From VXNE01 sp963665455 (lineage in GTDB: Bacteria > Pseudomonadota > Gammaproteobacteria > Pseudomonadales > Azotimanducaceae): 64,000 nucleotides of DNA. The notes beneath the pieces are model-generated. The model had not been told where the DNA came from. It did not search any database and saw only the letters and a list, made by a program, of their open reading frames with translations. The position numbers were made by a program, and so were the translations under genes. Positions 26,970-34,869 of the stretch are shown here, piece after piece. Position 1 is the stretch's first letter. Each line of letters starts with the position of its first letter. The stretch is from positions 2,046,001-2,110,000 of the forward strand of contig OY762279.1 of the NCBI GenBank assembly GCA_963665455.1, given 5' to 3'.

Positions 26970-28152
26970 GTTCCAGGCTCACGTCGAGTTCGCGTGCGCC
27001 GAGACCCGCGAATGCCCGCAGGCGCTCGGCCACGGCCTCGACGCCGGGGGCGGCTTGCAGGCTGTCCGCGTCGAGGGCTTCCGGCAGTTCCCGGTAGAGA
27101 TCCCATAGGGTCACGGTCTTCAGGCTGCGGCCGAGGGTCAGCAGGCCCTTGTCGGTCTGTTGGACGAGGCCGCCGCGTTCGAGCACGGCGAAGATGGCTT
27201 GGCGGTCCGCCGCGTTAAGGCCCGCGTCGCGCACGATCGCGTCCATGCCGACGGAGGCGCCGCGTTGGTGGGCGTCGTGGAGCAGCGCGAGCACCCCCGC
27301 GCATTGCAGGATGCGCGGTTCGCGGGATTCGTCGGCGCGGTCTTGGGGCAGCGACAGCGTGCGCACGAACACGGCCCCGGCCAGGATCATCGTCCAAACG
27401 AGGTAGAGCCAGATCAGGAAGAACGGCACGGCCGCGAACGTGCCGTACACCACCGCGGTCACCGACTGCACCACGAATTCCGCGAACACCCATCGCGCGG
27501 CCTCGAAGAGCAGCATCGTCAGGACGCCGCCCAATAGCGCGTGCAGGAACGAGACCGGCGTGTTCGGCACGGCGAAGTAGAGGAGGGTGAACGTGGCGGT
27601 GATGGCGAGGGTCGGCAGCATCGCGATGACGAACTCGCGCACGCCGAGGGTGTCGAGGTCCGTGACCAGGGGAAGGGCGTATAGGTAGGAGGTCGCCAGC
27701 AGCGCGCCGATCAGGAGCGGGGGCCCGAAGCTGAGGACGCCCCAGTAGACCAAGAGCCGCTGGAGGCCCTTCCGGGGCGTCGGAATCCGCCAGATGACGT
27801 TGAACACCTCCTCGATGTTCACCAGCGCCAGGATGGCGGTCAGCAGCACCATCGCGAAGCTCAGCACGCCGAGTTGGGCCGCCTCGGCGGAGAACACGGA
27901 GAGCTGGCGCACGACGGCCGCGCCGGCGTCGGGGACGAAGTTCTCCAGCACGAAGCCCTCGACGCTCTTGCCGAGCATCGAGAGCTCGGGGAACGCCGAG
28001 AGGAATACGTAGGTCACCGTCATCACCGGAACGAGGGCGAGCAGCGTGGTGAACGTCAGCGCCGCCGCGCTGTGCATGCAGCGGTACTCGAAGAACTGGC
28101 GAACCAGGGTTCTTGCGAACCAGCGGAGGTAGTGGAAGAAGCGCTGCAGCAT
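26950..28152 (-). CDS. YihY/BrkB family inner-membrane protein
   Basis: A 400-residue protein with about six membrane segments (for example LTFTTLLALVPVMTVTYVFL, FAMVLLTAILALVNIEEVFN and FFLIWLYLVWTMILAGAVFV) and the family landmarks SAAALTFTTLLALVP and the periplasmic FVPDAGAAVVRQL. The C-terminal ~130 residues look like a winged-helix extension (ADRQAIFAVLERGGLVQQT), as in the longer UPF0761 members. ATG 28152 (MLQRFFHYLRWF) is the conserved start; the frame runs further upstream into non-conserved sequence. The molecular role is not established. Confidence 0.88.
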   Translation of the reverse strand: MLQRFFHYLRWFARTLVRQFFEYRCMHSAAALTFTTLLALVPVMTVTYVFLSAFPELSMLGKSVEGFVLENFVPDAGAAVVRQLSVFSAEAAQLGVLSFAMVLLTAILALVNIEEVFNVIWRIPTPRKGLQRLLVYWGVLSFGPPLLIGALLATSYLYALPLVTDLDTLGVREFVIAMLPTLAITATFTLLYFAVPNTPVSFLHALLGGVLTMLLFEAARWVFAEFVVQSVTAVVYGTFAAVPFFLIWLYLVWTMILAGAVFVRTLSLPQDRADESREPRILQCAGVLALLHDAHQRGASVGMDAIVRDAGLNAADRQAIFAVLERGGLVQQTDKGLLTLGRSLKTVTLWDLYRELPEALDADSLQAAPGVEAVAERLRAFAGLGARELDVSLERVLSQP

Positions 28153-28223
28153 GTCCCCGGCCCTGCCTGCGGTCGCGGGATCATACTCCCCGGCGGGGCA
28201 TTCGCCGTGGGCACCGGCGCCGT

Positions 28224-30128
28224 TCAGGAAGCGCCCGGCATCACCCCCGCGCCCACGAGCACGTCCTCGATCTCGCCGAGGATCGCCGGGTCGTCGATGG
28301 TCGAGGGCGTCACGTAGGGGTCGCCGTCGATCATCCTGCGCAGCACCTGGCGGAGAATCTTCCCCGAACGCGTCTTCGGCAGGCGGGGGACGACCAAGGC
28401 CCGCCGGAAGTTGGCGAACGGCCCGACGCCCTGGCGCACCATCTGCACCAGCTCCCGTTCGAGGGTGGCGGCGTCGAGGTTCACGCCATCCTTCAGCAGG
28501 AGAAGCCCCAACGGCACCTGCCCCTTCTCCTCGTCCCGGATGCCCACCACCGCGCACTCGGCCACCGCCGGGTGCCCCGCGACCACTTCCTCCAGCTCGC
28601 CCGTGGAGAGCCGGTGCCCGGCCACGTTCATGACGTCGTCGACGCGGCCCATGATGTAGACGTAGCCGTCGGCGTCCCGGTAGCCGCCGTCGCCGGTGAG
28701 GTAGTAGCCCGGGTACTGCCGGAAGTACGCATCGACGAAGCGCTCGTGGTCGCCCCACACCGTCGGGAAGCAACCGGGCGGCAGGGGTTCCGCCACCACG
28801 ACGTTGCCCTCTTCGCCGGGGCCGAGTTCGCGCCCGTCCTCGTCCAGGATGCGCAGGTCGTAGCCCGGCACCGGGAAGCTCGGGCTGCCGGCGCGGGTTT
28901 CATGCAGGTCATAGCCGGCCATGTTGGCGCAAATCGCCCAGCCGGTTTCCGTCTGCCACCAGTGGTCGATGACGGGGATGCCCGGCAGGATGTCCCGGAG
29001 CCAGTGGTAGGTGGGGGGGTCGAGCCGTTCGCCGGCAACGAAGAGGTATTCCAGGCAGCTCGTGTCGTGGGCGCCCTTGAGGCGGGCCTCCGGATCCTCC
29101 TTCTTGATGGCGCGGAAGGCCGTGGGCGCCACGAAGAACGACTTCACCCGGTGCTCGGCGATGACCCGCCAGAACGCCCCCGCGTCCGGGGTCCGCACCG
29201 GCTTGCCCTCGTAGAGGATGCTCGTGGAGCCCTGCAGCAGGGGCGCATACGCGATGTAGGAGTGGCCGACCACCCAACCCACGTCCGAGGCGGCCCAGAA
29301 GACGTCGCCCACGTCCACGCCGTAGACGGCGTGCATGGTGTAGTGCAGCGCGACGGCGTGCCCGCCGTGGTCGCGCAGCACGCCCTTGGGTTTGCCGGTG
29401 GTGCCAGACGTGTAGAGGATGTAGAGCGGATCCGTGGCGTCCACGGGCACCGGGTCGGTGGGCGCGCTCGCGGCCTCCCACTCCCGCCAATCGAGGTCGC
29501 GCCCGTCGGTGAGGGGGGCGGTCGCCTCGGGGCGCTGGAGGATCACGCAGCGGTCCGGCTGGTGTTCGGCCAGCGCGAGGGCCTCGTCGAGCAACGGCTT
29601 GTAGGGGATGACGCGGTCGAACTCGATGCCGCAGGACGCGGAGAGCACGGCCTTGGGCCCGGCGTCGTCGATGCGCACCGCGAGTTCGGGCGCGGCGAAT
29701 CCCCCGAACACCACCGAGTGCACCGCGCCGAGCCGGGCGCAGGCGAGCATGGCGATGACGGCTTCCGGCACCATGGGCATGTAGACGATCACCCGGTCGC
29801 CCTTGCCGACGCCGAGCCGCGCGAGTCCTCCGGCCACCCGCGCAACGCGCTCGGTCAGTTCGGCGAAGGTGAACTTGCGGATCTGGCCGGTGGCCGGGGA
29901 ATCGTAGATGAGTGCCGTGGCCGCGCCGCGTCCCGCTTCGACGTGACGGTCGAGTGCCAGCCAGGCCGTGTTGAGCTTGCCGCCCCGGAACCAGCGCCAG
30001 GCGCCGTTGTCGTCCTGGTCCAGGATGGTCGGCGGGAACTCGAACCAATCGATGGCCTGGGCCTGTTCCCGCCAGAAATCCTCCGGCGCCTCAAGGGAGC
30101 GCCGGTACTCCTCAGAGTAGGACTTCAC
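28224..30128 (-). CDS. prpE: Propionyl-CoA synthetase / acetyl-CoA synthetase-like ligase
   Basis: A 634-residue AMP-forming ligase. The ACS-type N-terminus (EDFWREQAQAIDWF), the P-loop-like YTSGTTGKPKGV, the WWQTETGW substrate motif, the hinge GRVDDVMNVAGHRLSTGE and the acetylation-site lysine in LPKTRSGKILRQ are all present. The sequence resembles PrpE (propionate) more than Acs, but substrate choice needs testing. The start is GTG 30128, overlapping the upstream gene by 4 nt (GTGA). Acetylation of the PTRSGK-type lysine is a known control of this family. Confidence 0.92.
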   Translation of the reverse strand: MKSYSEEYRRSLEAPEDFWREQAQAIDWFEFPPTILDQDDNGAWRWFRGGKLNTAWLALDRHVEAGRGAATALIYDSPATGQIRKFTFAELTERVARVAGGLARLGVGKGDRVIVYMPMVPEAVIAMLACARLGAVHSVVFGGFAAPELAVRIDDAGPKAVLSASCGIEFDRVIPYKPLLDEALALAEHQPDRCVILQRPEATAPLTDGRDLDWREWEAASAPTDPVPVDATDPLYILYTSGTTGKPKGVLRDHGGHAVALHYTMHAVYGVDVGDVFWAASDVGWVVGHSYIAYAPLLQGSTSILYEGKPVRTPDAGAFWRVIAEHRVKSFFVAPTAFRAIKKEDPEARLKGAHDTSCLEYLFVAGERLDPPTYHWLRDILPGIPVIDHWWQTETGWAICANMAGYDLHETRAGSPSFPVPGYDLRILDEDGRELGPGEEGNVVVAEPLPPGCFPTVWGDHERFVDAYFRQYPGYYLTGDGGYRDADGYVYIMGRVDDVMNVAGHRLSTGELEEVVAGHPAVAECAVVGIRDEEKGQVPLGLLLLKDGVNLDAATLERELVQMVRQGVGPFANFRRALVVPRLPKTRSGKILRQVLRRMIDGDPYVTPSTIDDPAILGEIEDVLVGAGVMPGAS

Positions 30129-30703
30129 CCCGCGGCGGCCCTGCTGCCGACGCGCAGCGGGGGACGCGGTGTGCGGCTCGGGGGCGGCCCGCGGCGCGAA
30201 CGAAGCGGGCCATACCGATCCGCGAGTTCCCCGTAGTGCGGCTTGCCCGCGAGCAGCCGCCGATAGGCGGTCGAATGTCGCGGGATTTCCTTGTGGCGCG
30301 CGTAGAAGTTGATCGCCCGCCGCCAGGCTTCGTCCAGGCCGTGGGACCAGATCGAGACCGTCGTGTTGACGAGCCGGTCCTCGAGGGTGGAGTGAATGCC
30401 GATCTGAAAGAGCGGCGTGGCCCGGCCGTTCTTCTCCTTCTTCCGGCGGAAAAGAATGCCCCGCACCCGGCCGCGCTCGTCGAAGTGCACCCGTCGCGCG
30501 GCCCGTTCCCGCGCGCGGCGCTGGGAGGACGCCAGTTCGGCGTCGCGCGCTTCGGCGGCTTGGCGCACCCGGGCGCGGGCGGCGCCGTGCATGCGGCGGG
30601 GACCGTCCTTCAGGGAGAAGTACTCCTGATAGGTTCGGTTGTCGATCTGCCGGCGTACGCGGAAGCCGTGGAAGCCGGCCGTATCCAGATACTCGACGCT
30701 CAT
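30125..30703 (-). CDS. Basic protein of unknown function, possible AP2-like fold, coupled to prpE
   Basis: A 192-residue, Arg-rich protein with no recognised family. Two segments share a pattern, FRVRRQIDNRTYQEYFSLKD near residue 14 and a later stretch VRGILFRRKK...VSIWSHGLDEAWRRAINFYA, that recalls AP2/integrase-type DNA-binding strands followed by an amphipathic helix. This is weak resemblance only. The C-terminus is Pro/Arg-rich and low in complexity. The ATG follows GGAGGAGGCC, a good ribosome site, and the stop overlaps prpE (GTGA), so both are translated from one mRNA. The coupling could mean a regulator of prpE, which is inference. Confidence 0.7.
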   Translation of the reverse strand: MSVEYLDTAGFHGFRVRRQIDNRTYQEYFSLKDGPRRMHGAARARVRQAAEARDAELASSQRRARERAARRVHFDERGRVRGILFRRKKEKNGRATPLFQIGIHSTLEDRLVNTTVSIWSHGLDEAWRRAINFYARHKEIPRHSTAYRRLLAGKPHYGELADRYGPLRSRRGPPPSRTPRPPLRVGSRAAAG

Positions 30704-30761
30704 GGCGGCCTCCTCCGGGGGCGGCCGGCGGCGATGCCTCCGCCGCGGGTCCGCTTCGTCT

Positions 30762-31889
30762 TCACGCCGCCGGGATGACCTGCTTCTCGCGCAGTGCCTC
30801 GATGTCCTGCGGGCTGAAGCCGGCGTCCGCGAGCACGTCCGTGGAGTCTTCTCCCGGAATGCGCGCGCCGTGGGAGACCTTCGGAACCGTGCGGCTGAAG
30901 CGGGGCGCCGGTGCCGGCTGCACGATCCCCTCGACGTCGACGAAGGTCTCGCGCTCCTTGTTGTGGGGATGCTCGGGTGCCTCGAAGATCGACAGCACGG
31001 GCGCGAAGCAGACGTCGCTGCCCTCCATGATCTCGCACCATTCGTCGCGGGTGCGCGTCTTGAAGACCGCCACGAGCTCGTCCTTGAAGTCGGGCCATTG
31101 GCCGGTGTCCATCTGCGGCCCGAAGCGGTTGGCGTCCACGCCGGCTTTCTCGACGAGCAACTGATAGAACTGCGGCTCGATGGAACCGACGCAGACGTGC
31201 TCGCCGTCCTTGGTCTCGTAAGTGTTGTAGAAGTGGGAGCCGGTGTCGAGCAGGTTCGTGCCGCGGCGGTCGCTGAAGCGGTCGCCCATGGAGAAGAACA
31301 TGGCCATGAGGGCGGCGGCGCCGTCCACCATCGCCGCGTCGATCACCTGGCCCTTGCCGGAGCGCTGCGCCTCCAGCATCCCGCACACCAGGCCGAACGC
31401 GAGCAGCATGCCGCCGCCGCCGAAGTCGCCGATGAGGTTGAGCGGCGGCACGGGCTTCTGCCCCTCCTCGCCGATGGCGTGCAGGGCGCCCGCGAGGCCG
31501 ATGTAGTTGATGTCGTGGCCGGCGGCGTGGGCCAGCGGCCCCTCCTGGCCCCAGCCGGTCATGCGGCCGTAGACCAAGCGCTCGTTGCGGGCCATGCAGT
31601 CCTCGGGGCCGAGTCCGAGGCGCTCGGTGACGCCGGGCCGGAAGCCCTCGAAGAGCGCATCGGCCGTCTCGCAGAGCTTGAGCACGACCTCGACGCCCTC
31701 GGGCTGCTTGAGGTCCACGGCGATCGAGCGGCGGTTGCGCGCGAGCACGTCCCGTGGCCGCGCGTTGGCACCCCCCACCCGGTCCACGCGGATGACCTCG
31801 GCCCCCATGTCCGAGAGCATCATCCCGCAGAAGGGGCCGGGACCGATCCCGGCCAACTCGATCACGCGCATCCCGTGCAACGGTCCCAT
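30762..31889 (-). CDS. CaiB/BaiF family CoA-transferase, alpha-methylacyl-CoA racemase-like
   Basis: A 375-residue class III CoA-transferase-fold protein. The N-terminus LHGMRVIELAGIGPGPFCGM, the catalytic-region Asp in GHDINYIGLAGAL, and the closing R-IPGEDSTDVL segment match alpha-methylacyl-CoA racemase (AMACR/Mcr), which interconverts the 2R and 2S forms of 2-methylacyl-CoA. It stands upstream of the prpE unit on the same strand (59 bp gap). Branched or propionate-yielding acyl-CoA breakdown would link the two genes. Confidence 0.9.
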   Translation of the reverse strand: MGPLHGMRVIELAGIGPGPFCGMMLSDMGAEVIRVDRVGGANARPRDVLARNRRSIAVDLKQPEGVEVVLKLCETADALFEGFRPGVTERLGLGPEDCMARNERLVYGRMTGWGQEGPLAHAAGHDINYIGLAGALHAIGEEGQKPVPPLNLIGDFGGGGMLLAFGLVCGMLEAQRSGKGQVIDAAMVDGAAALMAMFFSMGDRFSDRRGTNLLDTGSHFYNTYETKDGEHVCVGSIEPQFYQLLVEKAGVDANRFGPQMDTGQWPDFKDELVAVFKTRTRDEWCEIMEGSDVCFAPVLSIFEAPEHPHNKERETFVDVEGIVQPAPAPRFSRTVPKVSHGARIPGEDSTDVLADAGFSPQDIEALREKQVIPAA

Positions 31890-32016
31890 CGTCCTCCCCC
31901 AAGGCGCTGATACCGGCCACCGAGTGTACGGAGGTTGGCGGTGGATTGTCTAACGGGGGCTGCACGCCGGACGCCGGGGCGACGCCTTGGCGGGTGCGCC
32001 GGCACGGCCGTCTTCA

Positions 32017-32045
32017 TTGCCCGCCACGCCGGTATCCACTAGAAT
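32017..32045 (+). promoter_or_regulatory. Promoter of the tRNA-Thr(TGT) gene
   Basis: TTGCCC (32017-32022), a 17-bp spacer and TAGAAT (32040-32045), with the tRNA 5' end 38 bp downstream. Confidence 0.6.
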
Positions 32046-32083
32046 CCGCAGTGATTCGAGCGCGGCTTTTCGAGGTCGTGCGG

Positions 32084-32159
32084 GCCGCCGTAGCTCAGTC
32101 GGTAGAGCAGCTCACTTGTAATGAGAAGGTCCAGGGTTCGATTCCTTGTGGCGGCACCA
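32084..32159 (+). tRNA. tRNA-Thr(TGT)
   Basis: A 76-nt cloverleaf with encoded CCA: acceptor GCCGCCG/TGGCGGC, D arm GCTCAGTCGGTAGAGC, anticodon loop CTTGTAA (anticodon TGT at 32117-32119) and T arm CCAGGTTCGATTCC-type. It corresponds to thrU at the head of the enterobacterial tRNA-tufB cluster. Confidence 0.97.
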
Positions 32160-32268
32160 GGATTGCGCCCCTCCGGGTGTCGAGAGCGGTGTCCACGGGG
32201 GTGTCCCCGGCCTCGTCCTCGCCGCGCCTCCGAGGGGTCCGCACCCGCGCATCCGCGGGCCGCATTCA

Positions 32269-32277
32269 CAGCCGCAT
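32269..32277 (+). repeat. 9-bp target-site duplication, left copy
   Basis: CAGCCGCAT directly before the left inverted repeat; the identical copy is at 34423-34431. Confidence 0.93.
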
Positions 32278-32296
32278 CAGCAGTTCTCATTTTGAC
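32278..32296 (+). repeat. Left terminal inverted repeat of the element
   Basis: CAGCAGTTCTCATTTTGAC; its complement lies at 34404-34422 with one mismatch (A/G at position 18). Confidence 0.94.
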
Positions 32297-32365
32297 GATT
32301 GAGGCATTGGGTTTCGGGACTGTCCGAGGTTCGTGGATTTGGCGGCTGGCGGCGTGGTCTGTGCG

Positions 32366-33655
32366 TCAGGGAGGCTGGGCGGCGGGCCCGCCCGTGGCGA
32401 GCAGGCCGATCAGCGCGTTCCAGTCGGGGAACACCTGGTATTCGGTGACGGTGCGCAGGTGCTCGAACAGGCGGGCGCGGGTGCCGAGGCGCTCGCGGGC
32501 CCGTCGCCAAGTGGACTCGGCGACTTCGCACGCGGTGTGCAGGGCGAAGGCGAGCAGGTTGAGAACGACGAGCACGGCGGCGAGGGTGTCCTTGCCGTGC
32601 CCGAAGTTGTGTTCGAGGTGGTAGCCGTGCTGCTTGAGGACGTTGAAGGTCTCGTTCTCGATCTTCCAGCGGGCGCGGGCGCAGTCGGCGAGTTCGGCGA
32701 CGTTGTCGCGGTCCACGGGCAGGCTGGTGACGAAGGTTCCGCGGTAGGTGACCTTGCCGCCGGGCCGCGCGCTGGTGACCTCCAGCCAGTTGACGCGCAG
32801 GGCGTCGTCGCCGTCGCGGATGGGCAGGTCCGTCATCCAGCGGTAGCGGTGGGTGCGCCGTTGCGCGCCGCGGCCCGTCGTGCGGCGGCGCACGGGGATG
32901 TCGATGCCGTCGAGGTACTCGTACAGGGTCTTGTGGCTGGCCGGCTTGGCGGTCAGCAGGAAGTCGCCGCCGGCGTCGAGCATGGCCCGGCAGACGGGCT
33001 GGCAGGCGTACAGGTCGTCGCCGAGATAGACCGGGCGCAGTGCGGCGCAGCGGTCGCCGTGGGACCGCAGCCAGCGCTTGACCGCCTGGCGCTCGCAGTC
33101 CTGCTTGGCCGCGCCGTCCTGCGGCGCGACGAACTCGGGGGGCAGCGGCAGCGACTGCGCCCGGCCGGGCGCCACGACGGTGGCGGCGACCATCTGGTGG
33201 AAGTACTCGGTGCCGCCGTCGCCGCGCCTGCGGGTCGAGCAGTTGTCGCAGTGGATGTTGCGCGAGCGGAAGAACTCCGTGCCGTCGATGGCGACGAGCG
33301 CGCGGCCGTCGAGGCGGCGCATCGGTTCGAGCGCGCCGCGCGCGTCGAGGTCCTCGACGAGGTCGTGGAACCGGTCGTCGAAGTGCTCCGGCGGCACGCC
33401 GTCGAGCAGTTGCCGGACGTGGTTGTCGCAGGGGATGCGGTCGAGGCCGAACAGGGTGTGCGCGTTGGAGCGGCGACCGCCCGCGGCGAGCGCGCGCTGG
33501 TGCGCCAGGAACGACGGCGACTGCATCAGGAACACCGACAGCGCGGCCATGCCAACGTCCGCCATGGCGTAGCGGCGGTTGCGTCCGCGGCGCGGGTCCG
33601 GCAGCCCGGCGAAGCATGTCCGCAGCCGGTCGAGATGGCGCGCGAGGAACCTCAC
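32366..33655 (-). CDS. DDE transposase (IS4-superfamily-like)
   Basis: A 429-residue transposase. The candidate catalytic residues are Asp in LVAIDGTEFFRS, Asp in PVYLGDDLYACQ and Glu in ARWKIENETFNVLK, the last resembling the R-x-E helix of IS4-type enzymes. A conserved C-terminal block HGYHLEHNFGHGKDTLA precedes a hydrophobic LNLLAFALHT helix. A His/Cys group CDNCSTRR sits in the first half of the protein. The start is GTG 33655, overlapping the methyltransferase stop by 4 nt (GTGA). A much longer open frame upstream is only the antisense of the methyltransferase region and tRNA genes. The gene ends 70 bp from the left terminus. Confidence 0.9.
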   Translation of the reverse strand: MRFLARHLDRLRTCFAGLPDPRRGRNRRYAMADVGMAALSVFLMQSPSFLAHQRALAAGGRRSNAHTLFGLDRIPCDNHVRQLLDGVPPEHFDDRFHDLVEDLDARGALEPMRRLDGRALVAIDGTEFFRSRNIHCDNCSTRRRGDGGTEYFHQMVAATVVAPGRAQSLPLPPEFVAPQDGAAKQDCERQAVKRWLRSHGDRCAALRPVYLGDDLYACQPVCRAMLDAGGDFLLTAKPASHKTLYEYLDGIDIPVRRRTTGRGAQRRTHRYRWMTDLPIRDGDDALRVNWLEVTSARPGGKVTYRGTFVTSLPVDRDNVAELADCARARWKIENETFNVLKQHGYHLEHNFGHGKDTLAAVLVVLNLLAFALHTACEVAESTWRRARERLGTRARLFEHLRTVTEYQVFPDWNALIGLLATGGPAAQPP

Positions 33656-34326
33656 GGCGCGGCGCCGGCCTCCACCGCCATGATCGCCGCCAGCACCGCC
33701 AGGCGCTCCGCCGCTGGCATCGCCGCGTAGCGCCGGCCCCAGCCATGCGCCTTGCGCTTGACCGTCTGCCGGTGCGTGAAGTTCCGTCCCGCGCGCGACG
33801 CCCAGTGCACGCGGTCCGGCGCGAAGTTGAACCACACCTTCTCGGTGACCACCCCCGCGTGGTTCATCACCTGCAGCGCCGCGCTGCGCCAGCCGCCCAG
33901 CAGCTCGTCGTACAGCGCCGACGGGTATCCCGACACCATCACCGCGCACGGCAGGCCCTTCAGCAGTTCCAGCAGCGCCGCGTGGTCCGCGTCCTCGTAG
34001 TCGTGCCGGTAGCGGCGCCCGGACTTGCGCGCGCCGCGCAGGTACGGCGGGTCGCTGTACACCAGTTCCGAACCGTCGAACGGGAACCCGGCCAGCCACG
34101 CGTGGCAGTCCGCGTGCACCAGCTCCACCGGATGGCCGCATTCGAACGACTCCAGCGCCCGCGCGTCCAGGTCGATGCCGATGTTGCGCAGCGCCCCCGG
34201 CTTGCGCTTCATCACCGCGCCGCCGCCCAGGTGCGTTTCGATGTACACCGCGTGCGGCGGCATCAGCGCCACCAGCGCCTGCCACAGCCCCGACGTCGCC
34301 TTCGATCCGAACCATGGGTTGCCCAT
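33652..34326 (-). CDS. D12-class DNA adenine N6-methyltransferase (IS passenger)
   Basis: A 224-residue methyltransferase of the D12 (Dam-like) class. It has N-terminal NPWFGSKATSGLW, the AdoMet motif YIETHLGGGAVM (a phage-like variant of the usual EPFAGGGAV), IGIDLD, and the catalytic motif SELVYSDPPYL. The short target-recognition region implies a small recognition site, which cannot be read from sequence. ATG 34326 is preferred to ATG 34338 because 34338 lies within the promoter -10 box and transcription should begin at or next to 34326. No restriction enzyme accompanies it, so it is a solitary enzyme carried by the element, possibly to modify transposon ends or protect incoming DNA (inference). 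Confidence 0.9.
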   Translation of the reverse strand: MGNPWFGSKATSGLWQALVALMPPHAVYIETHLGGGAVMKRKPGALRNIGIDLDARALESFECGHPVELVHADCHAWLAGFPFDGSELVYSDPPYLRGARKSGRRYRHDYEDADHAALLELLKGLPCAVMVSGYPSALYDELLGGWRSAALQVMNHAGVVTEKVWFNFAPDRVHWASRAGRNFTHRQTVKRKAHGWGRRYAAMPAAERLAVLAAIMAVEAGAAP

Positions 34327-34333
34327 GGCCCGC

Positions 34334-34362
34334 ACCATAGGGGCGCCGTCCTATGTTGTCAA
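34334..34362 (-). promoter_or_regulatory. Internal promoter of the insertion element, probably leaderless transcript
   Basis: On the minus strand a perfect TTGACA (34362-34357), a 17-bp spacer and TATGGT (34339-34334). The A of ATG 34326 is the eighth base after the -10 box, where transcription is expected to begin. Confidence 0.75.
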
Positions 34363-34403
34363 CCCGTTCGCGGACGGAATCCCCGACTCCGTTGCCAAGT
34401 CGG

Positions 34404-34422
34404 GCCAAAATGAGAACTGCTG
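34404..34422 (-). repeat. Right terminal inverted repeat of the element
   Basis: Reads CAGCAGTTCTCATTTTGGC on the minus strand; 18 of 19 bases match the left end. Confidence 0.94.
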
Positions 34423-34431
34423 CAGCCGCAT
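34423..34431 (+). repeat. 9-bp target-site duplication, right copy
   Basis: CAGCCGCAT, identical to 32269-32277. Confidence 0.93.
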
Positions 34432-34439
34432 TCGCGGCG

Positions 34440-34468
34440 TTGACACGCGGCGCGGCGAAGCGCACAAT
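34440..34468 (+). promoter_or_regulatory. Promoter of the tRNA-Tyr / tRNA-Gly / tRNA-Thr / tuf unit
   Basis: A perfect TTGACA (34440-34445), a 17-bp spacer and CACAAT (34463-34468), 25 bp before tRNA-Tyr and only 8 bp outside the element's target duplication. Confidence 0.65.
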
Positions 34469-34493
34469 TTCGCGCCTTTTGTGCGGGGTTCCC

Positions 34494-34578
34494 GGAGGGG
34501 TTCCCGAGTGGCCAAAGGGACCAGACTGTAAATCTGATGGCTCAGCCTTCGTAGGTTCGAATCCTACCCCCTCCACCA
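34494..34578 (+). tRNA. tRNA-Tyr(GTA)
   Basis: An 85-nt class II tRNA with encoded CCA: acceptor GGAGGGG/CCCCTCC, anticodon GTA at 34528-34530, a long variable arm and T arm GTAGG-TTCGAAT-CCTAC. It corresponds to tyrU. Confidence 0.97.
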
Positions 34579-34649
34579 CCCGCCACGGCGCGGCTGCGAG
34601 CGGGCGAGGCGGCGGGTCGGATCCGACTAGTCGAGTCCCGCGGGGTATT

Positions 34650-34693
34650 CGCGGGTACGGCCGCGGGTGATGGTCGCGGGTGTAGTCGCGGGT
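34650..34693 (+). repeat. Repeated copies of the tRNA-Gly 5' end motif
   Basis: CGCGGGT occurs at 34650, 34662, 34675 and 34687, spaced 12-13 bp. The last copy contains the true 5' end of tRNA-Gly (GCGGGTA). The others are in the spacer before the gene. Confidence 0.7.
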
Positions 34694-34761
34694 ATAGTTC
34701 AGTGGTAGAACCTCAGCCTTCCAAGCTGATGGCGCGGGTTCAATTCCCGCTACCCGCTCCA
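34688..34761 (+). tRNA. tRNA-Gly(TCC)
   Basis: 74 nt with encoded CCA: acceptor GCGGGTA/TACCCGC, anticodon TCC at 34720-34722 and T arm GCGGG/CCCGC. It corresponds to glyT. Confidence 0.97.
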
Positions 34762-34789
34762 CAAGACAGGAAGCAGACAAGAGACGAAC

Positions 34790-34865
<76 letters not shown>

Positions 34866-34869
34866 CTTA

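Larger units (their letters stand above)
32278..34422 (-). mobile_element. Complete insertion element with transposase and DNA methyltransferase
   Basis: A 2145-bp element bounded by 19-bp inverted repeats, CAGCAGTTCTCATTTTGAC (32278-32296) and its near-perfect complement at 34404-34422 (one mismatch), and flanked by a perfect 9-bp duplication CAGCCGCAT. It has a single consensus promoter just inside the right end and two overlapping genes on the minus strand, a D12-class adenine methyltransferase then a DDE transposase. Intact ends, intact genes and an exact duplication indicate a recent insertion. It sits 118 bp after tRNA-Thr(TGT) and 8 bp before the promoter of the tRNA-Tyr unit. The transposase suggests the IS4 superfamily (possibly an ISNCY-labelled group); the exact family needs a database check. 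Confidence 0.95.

Noticed and set aside
32039..32290. 83-codon minus frame with NRTLDLLITSELLYRLSYGG
   Set aside because: Antisense translation of tRNA-Thr(TGT), a common false gene.
33652..34338. Methyltransferase as part of a prophage or restriction-modification system
   Set aside because: No phage genes or endonuclease flank it, and it lies inside the two terminal repeats of the insertion element.
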